Below are positions 1 to 7,915 of a DNA stretch of 35,108 nt, piece by piece. Numbering within the stretch: the stretch's first letter is position 1; each line of letters begins with the position of its first letter. Both the position numbers and the translations under genes were made by a program. The stretch is from contig MEYF01000002.1 of assembly GCA_001775755.1 (NCBI GenBank), positions 1-35,108 of the forward strand, read 5' to 3'. The notes under the pieces were generated by a model, which had not been told where the DNA came from, ran no database searches, and saw only the letters and a program-made list of their open reading frames with translations. Origin of the DNA: Candidatus Aminicenantes bacterium RBG_19FT_COMBO_65_30 (GTDB lineage: Bacteria; Acidobacteriota; Aminicenantia; Aminicenantales; Saccharicenantaceae).

Positions 1-517
1 AGCCCCACGACCGTTCTCCCGTGAACTCGCCGATCGGCATGATCTGGATCGCATTGACGCCGAGTTTTTCGAGATGCCCCAGGCGGGCCGATACCGTGGC
101 GAATTGGCCGGGCATATTGTCGTCCTTCTCGTTGAACGTGCCGACGTGCAGTTCATAGATGACGACCTCGTTCCATGGCGCGAGATGGAAGTCATCCCCC
201 TCCCAGTCGAAGCTCGGGTCGTGGACGATGGCGTTGCCGACCGAATTGGTCACCTCGCGGGCATACGGGTCGATGCGCTTGAGCTCGCCCTGCGCTGTCG
301 TCAGCAGGAACTTGTACTGATCGCCGACACGAGCCGGAGCTACGTCGGTGTACCAGGTGCCGCTCTCCTCGGCTTGCAGGGGATGCTTGTCGCCGTCCCA
401 TCCGTTGAACGATCCGATGACGGCCACGCGCTGGGCATGAGGCGCCCACACGCGGAACGCGACTCCCCCCGCGTGTGGGATCGCCCCCAGGCCCTTGATT
501 TTTATTCCATTGCTCAT
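1..517 (-). CDS. GH13-family / 1,4-alpha-glucan branching enzyme-like protein, N-terminal part (runs off window start)
   Basis: Reverse translation from ATG at 517 gives MSNGIKIKGLGAIPHAGGVAFRVWAPHAQRVAVIGSFNGWDGDKHPLQ...WNEVVIYELHVGTFNEKDDNMPGQFATVSARLGHLEKLGVNAIQIMPIGEFTGERSWG: CBM48 plus start of GH13 barrel. Absent from the ORF track because it is open at the edge. Confidence 0.88.
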   Translation of the reverse strand, partial: MSNGIKIKGLGAIPHAGGVAFRVWAPHAQRVAVIGSFNGWDGDKHPLQAEESGTWYTDVAPARVGDQYKFLLTTAQGELKRIDPYAREVTNSVGNAIVHDPSFDWEGDDFHLAPWNEVVIYELHVGTFNEKDDNMPGQFATVSARLGHLEKLGVNAIQIMPIGEFTGERSWG

Positions 518-608
518 GGACAGAGCTTCGGCGTTTCATCACTTCGGGTTTTACCCGGCACAAGCCAAAGGTTGTCAGGCAGCGAGGTGACGGCCAGCCC
601 TGCCCCCC

Positions 609-2660
609 CTATTTCTTGAGCTCGAAGCTCTTCTCGTTGCGGGCCGGGGCGGGCCTGATGAAGATCATCTCTTCCTGGCTCTTGTATTCCTCCTTCTCGA
701 TCTTGAGCCGGACTTCGTGGGTGTCGAGCTCCCAGACGAACGGCGTCCGCTCTTTCTTGAGGACGCCATTGATGGTCACGGAAGCGCCCGGCGGGTTGGA
801 AGTGATCTTGAGGAAATACCGGAGCGGGGCCGCCCTGGGCCGGTCGAGACTGTAGGTCAGCGGCCCCACCGTCTCGCCGGGGTGGACGGTGAGGATATCC
901 TCCCGCTCGGCCACCCCCTTCAGCACGATCCTGAGCCGGTAAACCGCAGCCGCCAGCGGCCGCTTGAAAGGCGTCGTCCCGATGAGCTCGTTGCCGATGT
1001 AGACATCCGCTCCCTCCGGGTCGGAGGAGATCTCCACGGTGCCGTCCAGAGGCGTCAGCGAGCTGTACAGGCGGGACCGTTGTCCCGCGCGCACATCGAT
1101 ATCCTCCGTCTGATCCTTGTAACCGGCCTTGCTGACCTTGACCCGGACCTTTCCCGCCGGGAGTCCCTTGACGAAAGGCGTTTTCCCGGCCGGCTCCCGG
1201 GAACCGCCAAGGAAGACATCCGCTTCCGCAGGGTCGGACGTGATGTCCAACGTGCCCCGCGCGGGGGGTTGCGGGACGAGCTTGTATTCCTGTCGGAGCC
1301 GGTCGGCGCCGCCGGGTTCGACCACAAGGGTTGCCGTCATCTCCTGATAGCCCGGCTTATTGATCCTCACGTTGTGTGTCCCCGGAGAAAGGCTGAACGT
1401 GTCATTCGAGACGCCCATGGGGGTTCCGTCGACCAGGATCGCGGCCCGGCTGGGCTCCGTGATGAAGGTCACCGGGACGGCCTTCGCCTTTTCGTCCGGC
1501 TTGACGGGAGCGCCGAGCTGGACGATCGGCGCTGGAGCCTCGGCCGCCCGCGATTTCCTGAAGAGCGTTTTGACGGCAAGACCCGAAGCGGCCAAGGCCA
1601 GGACGATCGAGGCGGCGGTCAGGACCTTGGCCCAGGACAGACGTAACGGGAGATTCGCCGCTTTTTTCTTGGACCTCCCCGGCACATGGACGCCGTACGT
1701 TTCGAATCTCCGTCCGGATTTATCGAGGTCGGCGAGCAGATCCTGGGCGCTCGCATACCGAACCGTCTTGTCGATCTCCAGGCATTTCAGGATGGTCCGG
1801 CCGAGATCCTCGGGGACGCGGGGATTGAGAGAGTGCGGATTGGGCGGGCGATGCGTCCGGTGCTGGAGGGCCAGGGTCAGCGTCGACTCGGCCTCGAAGG
1901 GGAGGAGGCCCGTCAGCATGGAGTACATGATGACGCCCAGGGCGAAGATATCGGTGCGCTGGTCCAACGTTTCGCCGTTGAGCTGTTCGGGAGACATGAA
2001 GCTGGGCGTCCCGACGACTTGTCCGACCTCGGTGAGCCTCACTCCGTGGGGGGTCCGGGCCAGCCCGAAATCCATGATCTTGGCATTGCCCTCCCGGTCG
2101 ATCATGATGTTCTTTGGTTTCAGGTCCCGGTGGACGACCCCCAGCCTGTGCACTTCGGCCAGCCCCTCACAGACCTGTCGGGCGATGATGAATCCCTTTT
2201 CCACGGGGAGCTTGCCCAGCCTCCCGATCATCTGGGCCAGGTCCTCCCCGGGGATGTATTCCATGGTGATGAAGAGGGACGCGCCGTCCTCGCTGAGGTC
2301 ATACATCCGGCAGACGTGGCGATGGGTGATCCTCCGGGTGATCCTCAGCTCGGACCGGAAGCGCTCGATGACCTTGCCATCGGCGGCGATATCGGGATTG
2401 ATGAATTTCAAGGCCACTTCTTCGTCGACCTTCGTATCGAGAACCCGGTAGACGCAGCCCATCCCGCCCTTGCCCAGCTCGTCGATCACGAGGTATCGGC
2501 CCGCGAACAGGGCGCCGTCCGAGAGCCCCCCCGAGGAGTAGGCGAGCGTTTGGGTCTTGCTGAAATCGAACGGTCCTCCCGGCCCGGGAAGGCTGGCCCC
2601 GCACTTTCCGCAGAAGCGCACATCCCCCAGCGTCTCAAATTGACACTTGAGGCACCTCAT
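609..2660 (-). CDS. Serine/threonine protein kinase with N-terminal zinc ribbon, TM segment and C-terminal PEGA repeats
   Basis: CLKC...CGKC zinc ribbon; GKGGMGCVYR, HRDLKPKNIM, DFGLAR, SPEQLNG kinase motifs; TM near residue 350; repeated PEGA-type segments (SDPAEADVFLGG, SDPEGADVYIGN, SNPPGASVTING). Confidence 0.95.
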   Translation of the reverse strand: MRCLKCQFETLGDVRFCGKCGASLPGPGGPFDFSKTQTLAYSSGGLSDGALFAGRYLVIDELGKGGMGCVYRVLDTKVDEEVALKFINPDIAADGKVIERFRSELRITRRITHRHVCRMYDLSEDGASLFITMEYIPGEDLAQMIGRLGKLPVEKGFIIARQVCEGLAEVHRLGVVHRDLKPKNIMIDREGNAKIMDFGLARTPHGVRLTEVGQVVGTPSFMSPEQLNGETLDQRTDIFALGVIMYSMLTGLLPFEAESTLTLALQHRTHRPPNPHSLNPRVPEDLGRTILKCLEIDKTVRYASAQDLLADLDKSGRRFETYGVHVPGRSKKKAANLPLRLSWAKVLTAASIVLALAASGLAVKTLFRKSRAAEAPAPIVQLGAPVKPDEKAKAVPVTFITEPSRAAILVDGTPMGVSNDTFSLSPGTHNVRINKPGYQEMTATLVVEPGGADRLRQEYKLVPQPPARGTLDITSDPAEADVFLGGSREPAGKTPFVKGLPAGKVRVKVSKAGYKDQTEDIDVRAGQRSRLYSSLTPLDGTVEISSDPEGADVYIGNELIGTTPFKRPLAAAVYRLRIVLKGVAEREDILTVHPGETVGPLTYSLDRPRAAPLRYFLKITSNPPGASVTINGVLKKERTPFVWELDTHEVRLKIEKEEYKSQEEMIFIRPAPARNEKSFELKK

Positions 2661-2694
2661 AATCCAGTGTTGCTGTTACCCCTTCTTGCCGGCA

Positions 2695-2723
2695 AGGATA
2701 TCAGGTCGGGGAGAGAAAATCAA
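2695..2723 (-). promoter_or_regulatory. Sigma70-type promoter for the zinc-ribbon/PEGA kinase
   Basis: Minus strand TTGATT-N17-TATCCT. Confidence 0.5.
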
Positions 2724-2742
2724 TACGGTCCGTCGCGGCCCC

Positions 2743-2771
2743 TTGACAAGAGCGGCAGGAATCGGTATTTT
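2743..2771 (+). promoter_or_regulatory. Sigma70-type promoter for the plus-strand kinase
   Basis: TTGACA-N17-TATTTT upstream of GTG start at 2822. Confidence 0.65.
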
Positions 2772-2821
2772 TCCTCTCGTTTTAGCTTAGAAAGGCGCCT
2801 GGGGAATCAAAGGGCAAAGCG

Positions 2822-4534
2822 GTGTCTCGAGAACAACGTCCCGTCGATCAGATAGGAAAATACCGTATCCTCGGCATCCTCGGAAAAGGGGGGATGGGGA
2901 TCGTCTATAGAGGCCTCGACCCGGACATCGAGAGGGAGGTGGCCGTCAAGACGATCCGCTTCGATACCTCCCCGGATGGACCCGTCAAAGAGGAGATGCT
3001 GAACAGGGTCATCCGCGAGGCCAAGGCCGCCGGTCGGCTGAACCATCCGAACATCATCACGATCTACGACGTCATCCGGGAGAGCGACCTGACCTTCATC
3101 GTCATGCAGTATGTGGCCGGCCAGACGCTCCAGGCCCTGATCGAGTCCGGGAAGGTCTTCTCGCCGCAGGAGGTCATCGCGATCCTCAAGCCCGCTTCCG
3201 AGGCCTTGGACTACGCCCATGAGAACGGGATCGTCCACCGCGACATCAAGCCGGCGAACATCCTCATCGACACGTCCGGAAAACCGTTCCTGGCCGACTT
3301 CGGAGTCGCCCGCATGGAGACCTCGACGATGACGGGGCCGGGGACGACCATCGGAACGCTCAGCTACATGTCCCCCGAACAGGTCATGGGAAAGACGGTG
3401 GACGGCCGGGCGGATATCTTCGCCCTGGGCGTCATCCTGTACGAGCTCCTCACGGGGCAAAAGCCCTTCGCCGGGGATAACCTGTCCACGATCGTTTACA
3501 AGATCGTCCATGAGGAGCCGCGGCTGATCACGGAGATCAATCAGAACCTGCCTCCCGGCTATGAAAGCGTGATCCGTCGGGCGCTTGCCAAGCAGCCGGA
3601 CGACCGGTATCAGACCGGCCGGGACTTGGTCCGTGATCTCGAGAACCCGGAAAACCTCTCCGCCGCCTCACGGGACTACGAGCTCAGGATGGGGGCCTCG
3701 GGCGAGACGCGGGTCAAAAGGAGAGGGCCGCCCGTCGTGGCCGTTGGGCTGCTCGTCTTCACGGCCGTCGTCGGAGGCATCATCCTCCTCCTCACTCGGG
3801 ATGCCGGGCGGTCCCGCATCGTGGCCGCCGATCTCGGCACACCGAAGACCCAAGAGGTCAGTCCGCCGCCCGGGACGGTCCCGGTCGCCGAGGATCGGAC
3901 CAAGCTCAGGGAGAGCTTCGAGTCGAAGAGCTATGACGAGACCGTCAGGCTGGCCGAGGCGATCCTCCGGGAGGACCCGGGCAATGCCGAGGCCGGGGAA
4001 TACCAGGCCAAGGCCAAGGCGGAGATCGACTCGGCCCTGGTTGAGTCCCGCTTCAAGACGGGGATCGCCAGCTACGAGAGCGGCGACTACACGGCCTGTG
4101 TTCGCGATATGGAGGAGGTCCTCCGCTTGGACCAAAACAGCCAGATGGGCCGGGACTATCTCTTCAAAGCCGACACCGCCCTTTCGAGGCGGGACATCCT
4201 GGCCATGATCGAGCGCCGCCGCCAGGCGGAGGAACGCGAGGACCTCGAGGGCGTGCTCAGAGCCCTCGCCCCGGGACCCCTGATCTCAGAGGAGCAATCC
4301 TATTACTCGATGATCTTCACGATCTATGACGGGATCAAGTCCAAGATCCAGGACAGCACCATCTCCGTCAGCTTTTCCGACCGGGCCCACGCGACGGCGA
4401 GTTTCCACCATGCCATTCAAGGCATCTCCAGGAAAGACGGAAAGCAGAAGCCCATTCTGTACACCCAGAAGTTCTGGACTCTCGAAAAACGGGGCAACGC
4501 TTGGAAAATCGTTGGTATTCAGGAGCGATCATGA
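2822..4534 (+). CDS. Serine/threonine protein kinase with TM, TPR-like region and NTF2/SnoaL-like C-terminus
   Basis: GKGGMGIVYR, HRDIKPANIL, DFGVAR, SPEQVMG; TM VVAVGLLVFTAVVGGIILLL; C-terminal ...YTQKFWTLEKRGNAWKIVGIQERS resembles NTF2-like domains. Confidence 0.94.
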   Translation: MSREQRPVDQIGKYRILGILGKGGMGIVYRGLDPDIEREVAVKTIRFDTSPDGPVKEEMLNRVIREAKAAGRLNHPNIITIYDVIRESDLTFIVMQYVAGQTLQALIESGKVFSPQEVIAILKPASEALDYAHENGIVHRDIKPANILIDTSGKPFLADFGVARMETSTMTGPGTTIGTLSYMSPEQVMGKTVDGRADIFALGVILYELLTGQKPFAGDNLSTIVYKIVHEEPRLITEINQNLPPGYESVIRRALAKQPDDRYQTGRDLVRDLENPENLSAASRDYELRMGASGETRVKRRGPPVVAVGLLVFTAVVGGIILLLTRDAGRSRIVAADLGTPKTQEVSPPPGTVPVAEDRTKLRESFESKSYDETVRLAEAILREDPGNAEAGEYQAKAKAEIDSALVESRFKTGIASYESGDYTACVRDMEEVLRLDQNSQMGRDYLFKADTALSRRDILAMIERRRQAEEREDLEGVLRALAPGPLISEEQSYYSMIFTIYDGIKSKIQDSTISVSFSDRAHATASFHHAIQGISRKDGKQKPILYTQKFWTLEKRGNAWKIVGIQERS

Positions 4535-6498
4535 ACTCACAAAGAGCAAGGACGGCGGCGCGAACGGGCTTAATGACCGGGTTCTTCGGGCCGGTCGGCC
4601 TGTGCCTCTTGGCCCTGGCGCTCTCCGCAACCGGCATGGCGGCCAAGCTGAGGATTACGCATCCGCCCGGCGCACCCATTTACAAAGAGCCCATCCTCGG
4701 CCAGCCGTTCACGACCCTGCCCCTGAACAGGATCCTGGACGCCGAGGTCAAGCAGGGCGAGTTCTGGAAGATCACGTTCGACTACAACGGGCTCAAGACG
4801 ACCGGCTACGTCCACGAATTCCTGGTCGAAGAGGTCACCGAGAGCGATCTCCTGGGAAGCGCCGCCCCGCTCGGGCCGATCAAGACCCAAGCCGGGCTGG
4901 CCGCCGAGATCGAGCTCAAGATCGAAGAGAGCCGTTATTTGATCGTCCAGGAACGCGACCTGCCTCAGCAAGTCGAGAGCCTCAGGTCCCTCGTCCCCAA
5001 GGTATTCGGCCTCGAGGACCTCCAAAAACAAAGACAGCTCGCGTGCGATATCTACCACTGGACAGGGCAGGCCCTGTCGAAGCAGGGCGAGGACGCTAGG
5101 GCCATCAAAGAATTCAAGAACATGTTCGAAGTGGATTATCTCACCGCCAAGAGGGCCACGAAGTACGTTTCCGACCCCAATATCAGCCAGCTCATCAGTA
5201 CCGCTGAGAAGCAATACAACGGCACCTTTGTCGGCTACAGCTTGCAGGTCGACACGGAACCCAAGGAAGCCGTCCTGAAGATCGACGGCAAGGTGGCTGG
5301 TCAATCTCCGGATGTCATCACGATCGACAGGCCCAAGATCACGCTGGAGATCGAAAAGGAAGGCTACAAGCCGGAAAAGGTCGTTCTCTCCCTGACGGAG
5401 GCCAAGACCGTCAAGAGCTATGTCCTGCAGAGCGTCGCAAGGACCATCCACGTCAGCTCCGATCCTCCGGGAGCGGCGGTCTTTCTGGACGGTCGGGATA
5501 CCGGCAAGCTGACCGAGTGCGACCTCGGCTATGTGCCTTTCGGGCCCCATAAGCTCGCGGTCAAGAAAGACCGATACGCCGACTGGGAAGAGGAGATCAC
5601 GGTTTCCGAAGGCGCCGGTCCCCTCTCCATGACGGTCGTCCTCCCTCCCAAGACGTATTTTTCGGTCTTCGTGTGGGGAGGCCCCGAGAGCAAGGCGTTC
5701 ATCCAGCCGAAAGCGCTGGCCATGGACAAGGACGGAAATTTCTACGTGGCCGACGATGGCCCGATGAAAGTGAGAAAGTTCAACCGGGACCGCGGAGCCC
5801 AGTTGAGCTGGGGCGATGAAGGCAAGGCGTTCAAGTCCCTGAAGCAGCCTTCCGGCATCGTCATCGACGGGGAGGGGAATTGTTACGTCACCGATGCGAA
5901 AGGCGCCAGCGTGACGAAATTCGACAAGAAAGGCAAGCTCGTCCTGAAGTGGGGGAAGCCCGGCGCCAAGGAGGGGGAGCTGGCCCAGCCCATGGGCATC
6001 GCCGTCGACAAGAACAACGATATCTACGTGGTCGACTCCGCCAACAGCCGCATCGTCAAGTACTCGTCGGCCGGGGTCCTGAAAAAAACCTGGGGGGTGC
6101 CGGGCCCGGGCCAGGGGCAATTCTATCTTCCGACGGCCGTAGCCGTGACCAGGCAAAATGAGGTCGTCGTCGTCGACGCGGGACGCATCCAGAAATTCAC
6201 CTCCGATGGCGTGTTCATCGACGCCTTCGCGAAACCCGAGTCTGCCGAAGCGGAGTTCAAGCGGCCCCTCGGGATCTGCTGCGACGGATACGACAACATC
6301 TATGTGGCCGACGCGGGGGCCAACCGGGTCCTGAAATTCCAGTCGAACGGCCGGTTCATCGGCTCGTTCGGAGGCAACGGGATCGACCCCGGCCAAATGA
6401 TGGGACTTGTCGCCGTCGCAGTCAATGAAAAGGGGTCCGTCTTCGTCCTCGAGAAAGGCAACAGGAGGATCCAGGAATTCCAGCCCCCCTCGAAATAA
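4531..6498 (+). CDS. Secreted PEGA-domain and NHL beta-propeller repeat protein
   Basis: ATG at 4531 overlaps upstream TGA (ATGA); signal-like N-terminus; PEGA segments (DTEPKEAVLKIDGKVAG, SDPPGAAVFLDGRDTG); NHL repeats (ALAMDKDGNFYVADD, GIVIDGEGNCYVTDA, GIAVDKNNDIYVVDS, GICCDGYDNIYVADAGANRVLKF). Confidence 0.9.
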   Translation: MNSQRARTAARTGLMTGFFGPVGLCLLALALSATGMAAKLRITHPPGAPIYKEPILGQPFTTLPLNRILDAEVKQGEFWKITFDYNGLKTTGYVHEFLVEEVTESDLLGSAAPLGPIKTQAGLAAEIELKIEESRYLIVQERDLPQQVESLRSLVPKVFGLEDLQKQRQLACDIYHWTGQALSKQGEDARAIKEFKNMFEVDYLTAKRATKYVSDPNISQLISTAEKQYNGTFVGYSLQVDTEPKEAVLKIDGKVAGQSPDVITIDRPKITLEIEKEGYKPEKVVLSLTEAKTVKSYVLQSVARTIHVSSDPPGAAVFLDGRDTGKLTECDLGYVPFGPHKLAVKKDRYADWEEEITVSEGAGPLSMTVVLPPKTYFSVFVWGGPESKAFIQPKALAMDKDGNFYVADDGPMKVRKFNRDRGAQLSWGDEGKAFKSLKQPSGIVIDGEGNCYVTDAKGASVTKFDKKGKLVLKWGKPGAKEGELAQPMGIAVDKNNDIYVVDSANSRIVKYSSAGVLKKTWGVPGPGQGQFYLPTAVAVTRQNEVVVVDAGRIQKFTSDGVFIDAFAKPESAEAEFKRPLGICCDGYDNIYVADAGANRVLKFQSNGRFIGSFGGNGIDPGQMMGLVAVAVNEKGSVFVLEKGNRRIQEFQPPSK

Positions 6499-6787
6499 CC
6501 GGGATGACCCGCGGGCAGGAATAACATTATTTTATTATTCTCCTAAATGAACGGAATCAATCGGTTACCAGGTCCTGCCTCCAGAATATCAGGCGAGATC
6601 CCGAAAGCCGTGGTATAATAAATGTGTTCATACGCAAAGGGAAACCCCAGCTATAAACACCTGAATGATTAAAGGAAGGGGCCAGAGGCCCTGATCGGTC
6701 ACATACTCCTCTCCTTTATGACGTTCAAACATCTTTAAGAACCGGGAAGGCTCGGGAGAGTCTTTCCATCGTCGAAAGGAGACGAGA

Positions 6788-7075
6788 ATGAATATCTACG
6801 TGGGCAATCTGCCCAACACCGTCAACGAGAGCGACCTGAGGGAAGTCTTCCAGGCGTTCGGCGAAGTGTCGACGGCCTCCGTCATCAAGGACAAGTTCAG
6901 TGGCGAGTCCCGCGGCTTCGGCTTCATCGAGATGCCGAACAAGGGCGAGGCCGAAAAGGCCATCTCCATGGTGAACGGCAAGGACCTGAAAGGCCGGACG
7001 GCCAAGGTCAACGAAGCCAAACCGCGAACGGACTCATCGAGGTCCGGCGGTTTCGGCGGCGGCCGGCGGTACTAA
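6788..7075 (+). CDS. RNA-binding protein, single RRM with Gly/Arg-rich tail
   Basis: RNP2 IYVGNL and RNP1 SRGFGFIEM; tail RSGGFGGGRRY; SD AAAGGAG upstream. Confidence 0.95.
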   Translation: MNIYVGNLPNTVNESDLREVFQAFGEVSTASVIKDKFSGESRGFGFIEMPNKGEAEKAISMVNGKDLKGRTAKVNEAKPRTDSSRSGGFGGGRRY

Positions 7076-7083
7076 AACCCCCA

Positions 7084-7101
7084 CCCCCGGAGAGCCGGGG
7101 G
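7084..7101 (+). other. Stem-loop after RRM gene
   Basis: CCCCCGG-AGAG-CCGGGGG perfect 7-bp stem just before the T-tract terminator hairpin. Confidence 0.6.
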
Positions 7102-7122
7102 GCGTCAACACGGCTCCACGAA

Positions 7123-7155
7123 GGGAGCGGCTGAATCAGCCGCTCCCTTTTTTTT
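7123..7155 (+). terminator. Rho-independent terminator of RRM gene
   Basis: GGGAGCGGCTGAATCAGCCGCTCCC followed by T8. Confidence 0.92.
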
Positions 7156-7157
7156 GC

Positions 7158-7598
7158 TCAGTTATCCCGGCGGATATCGAGCCGGTCGAGGCCGTTCTCG
7201 TTGAATTCCTTCTCGTACTTCTCGATGAGCGGACGCTCGCGCTCCATGCCCTTCTCGGTGTAGAGCTCTTCCAGGGCCTGCTCGCCGAACTTGCGGACGT
7301 AGTCGCGGTCGGCCATGCGGTAGATGAGCTGGTCCCAGAAGGAGTTGTCGTTGTAGAATTCAGCGGTCTCGGTCATCTTCTCCTCGAGCTCGCCGGAAGG
7401 AATGGCCTTCTTCGTCTCCTCGTCGAAATCGACATAATCCCCCAGGCCGTGCTTCTGGGCCGCCTCGAGGACGAGGCTCTCAACCTCGTCGTATTCCTCG
7501 ATGACGTCGTCGGTCCGCCAGTCGTTGGCCATGCGGTTCCCAAGGTAGACGAGCTTGACCAGGGCGGCGAGCTGTTCTTTCGTCAATTGGACGTTCAT
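7158..7598 (-). CDS. Conserved-looking acidic hypothetical protein
   Basis: ATG at 7598 (MNVQLTKEQLAALVKLVYLGNRMANDWRTDD...) preceded by GAGGTCATC; codon usage and amino-acid composition look genuine. The track's longer start is probably not used. Confidence 0.75.
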   Translation of the reverse strand: MNVQLTKEQLAALVKLVYLGNRMANDWRTDDVIEEYDEVESLVLEAAQKHGLGDYVDFDEETKKAIPSGELEEKMTETAEFYNDNSFWDQLIYRMADRDYVRKFGEQALEELYTEKGMERERPLIEKYEKEFNENGLDRLDIRRDN

Positions 7599-7639
7599 GA
7601 TGACCTCTTCCTCGAGAAAATATACCATGTTCGGCGCAA

Positions 7640-7903
7640 TTCGCCAAACCGCGGACGAGGCCTTAGCGCGCCCGGGTCTGGGCATGACGTTCGTCCGCGA
7701 CGAATACACGCGCCGGGCCGAGATCCAGGGGCCGGCTCTTCATCCAGGACGTCATCGTCGGGATCGATGGGACGAAGATCGCGTCTTACGACGACCTCTA
7801 CAACGCGCTCGGCGTCTACAAGATCGGGGATACCGTGACGCTCGAGGTCGACCAGGGCGGCAAGACGCGCAAGGTATGGATCATCCTGGCCAAGATCGAT
7901 TGA
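7640..7903 (+). pseudogene. Decayed HtrA/trypsin-like protease C-terminal PDZ remnant
   Basis: Frame 1 LARPGLGMTFVRDEYTRRAEIQG (about 7657-7731), then frame 2 GRLFIQDVIVGIDGTKIASYDDLYNALGVYKIGDTVTLEVDQGGKTRKVWIILAKID* (7733-7903): PDZ pieces in two frames with the middle missing. Confidence 0.7.
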
Positions 7904-7915
7904 TAGCGTTATTAA

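Noticed and set aside
1686-2855. 389-aa plus-strand ORF antisense to kinase 1
   Set aside because: Spurious; reverse strand carries complete kinase motifs.
4570-6396. 608-aa minus-strand ORF antisense to PEGA/NHL gene
   Set aside because: Opposite strand has clear NHL repeats and signal peptide; this ORF lacks domain features.
6630-6720. GEMM/c-di-GMP riboswitch in the RRM leader (GCAAAGGGAAACC)
   Set aside because: Only superficial match; the consensus core and second helix are not present.
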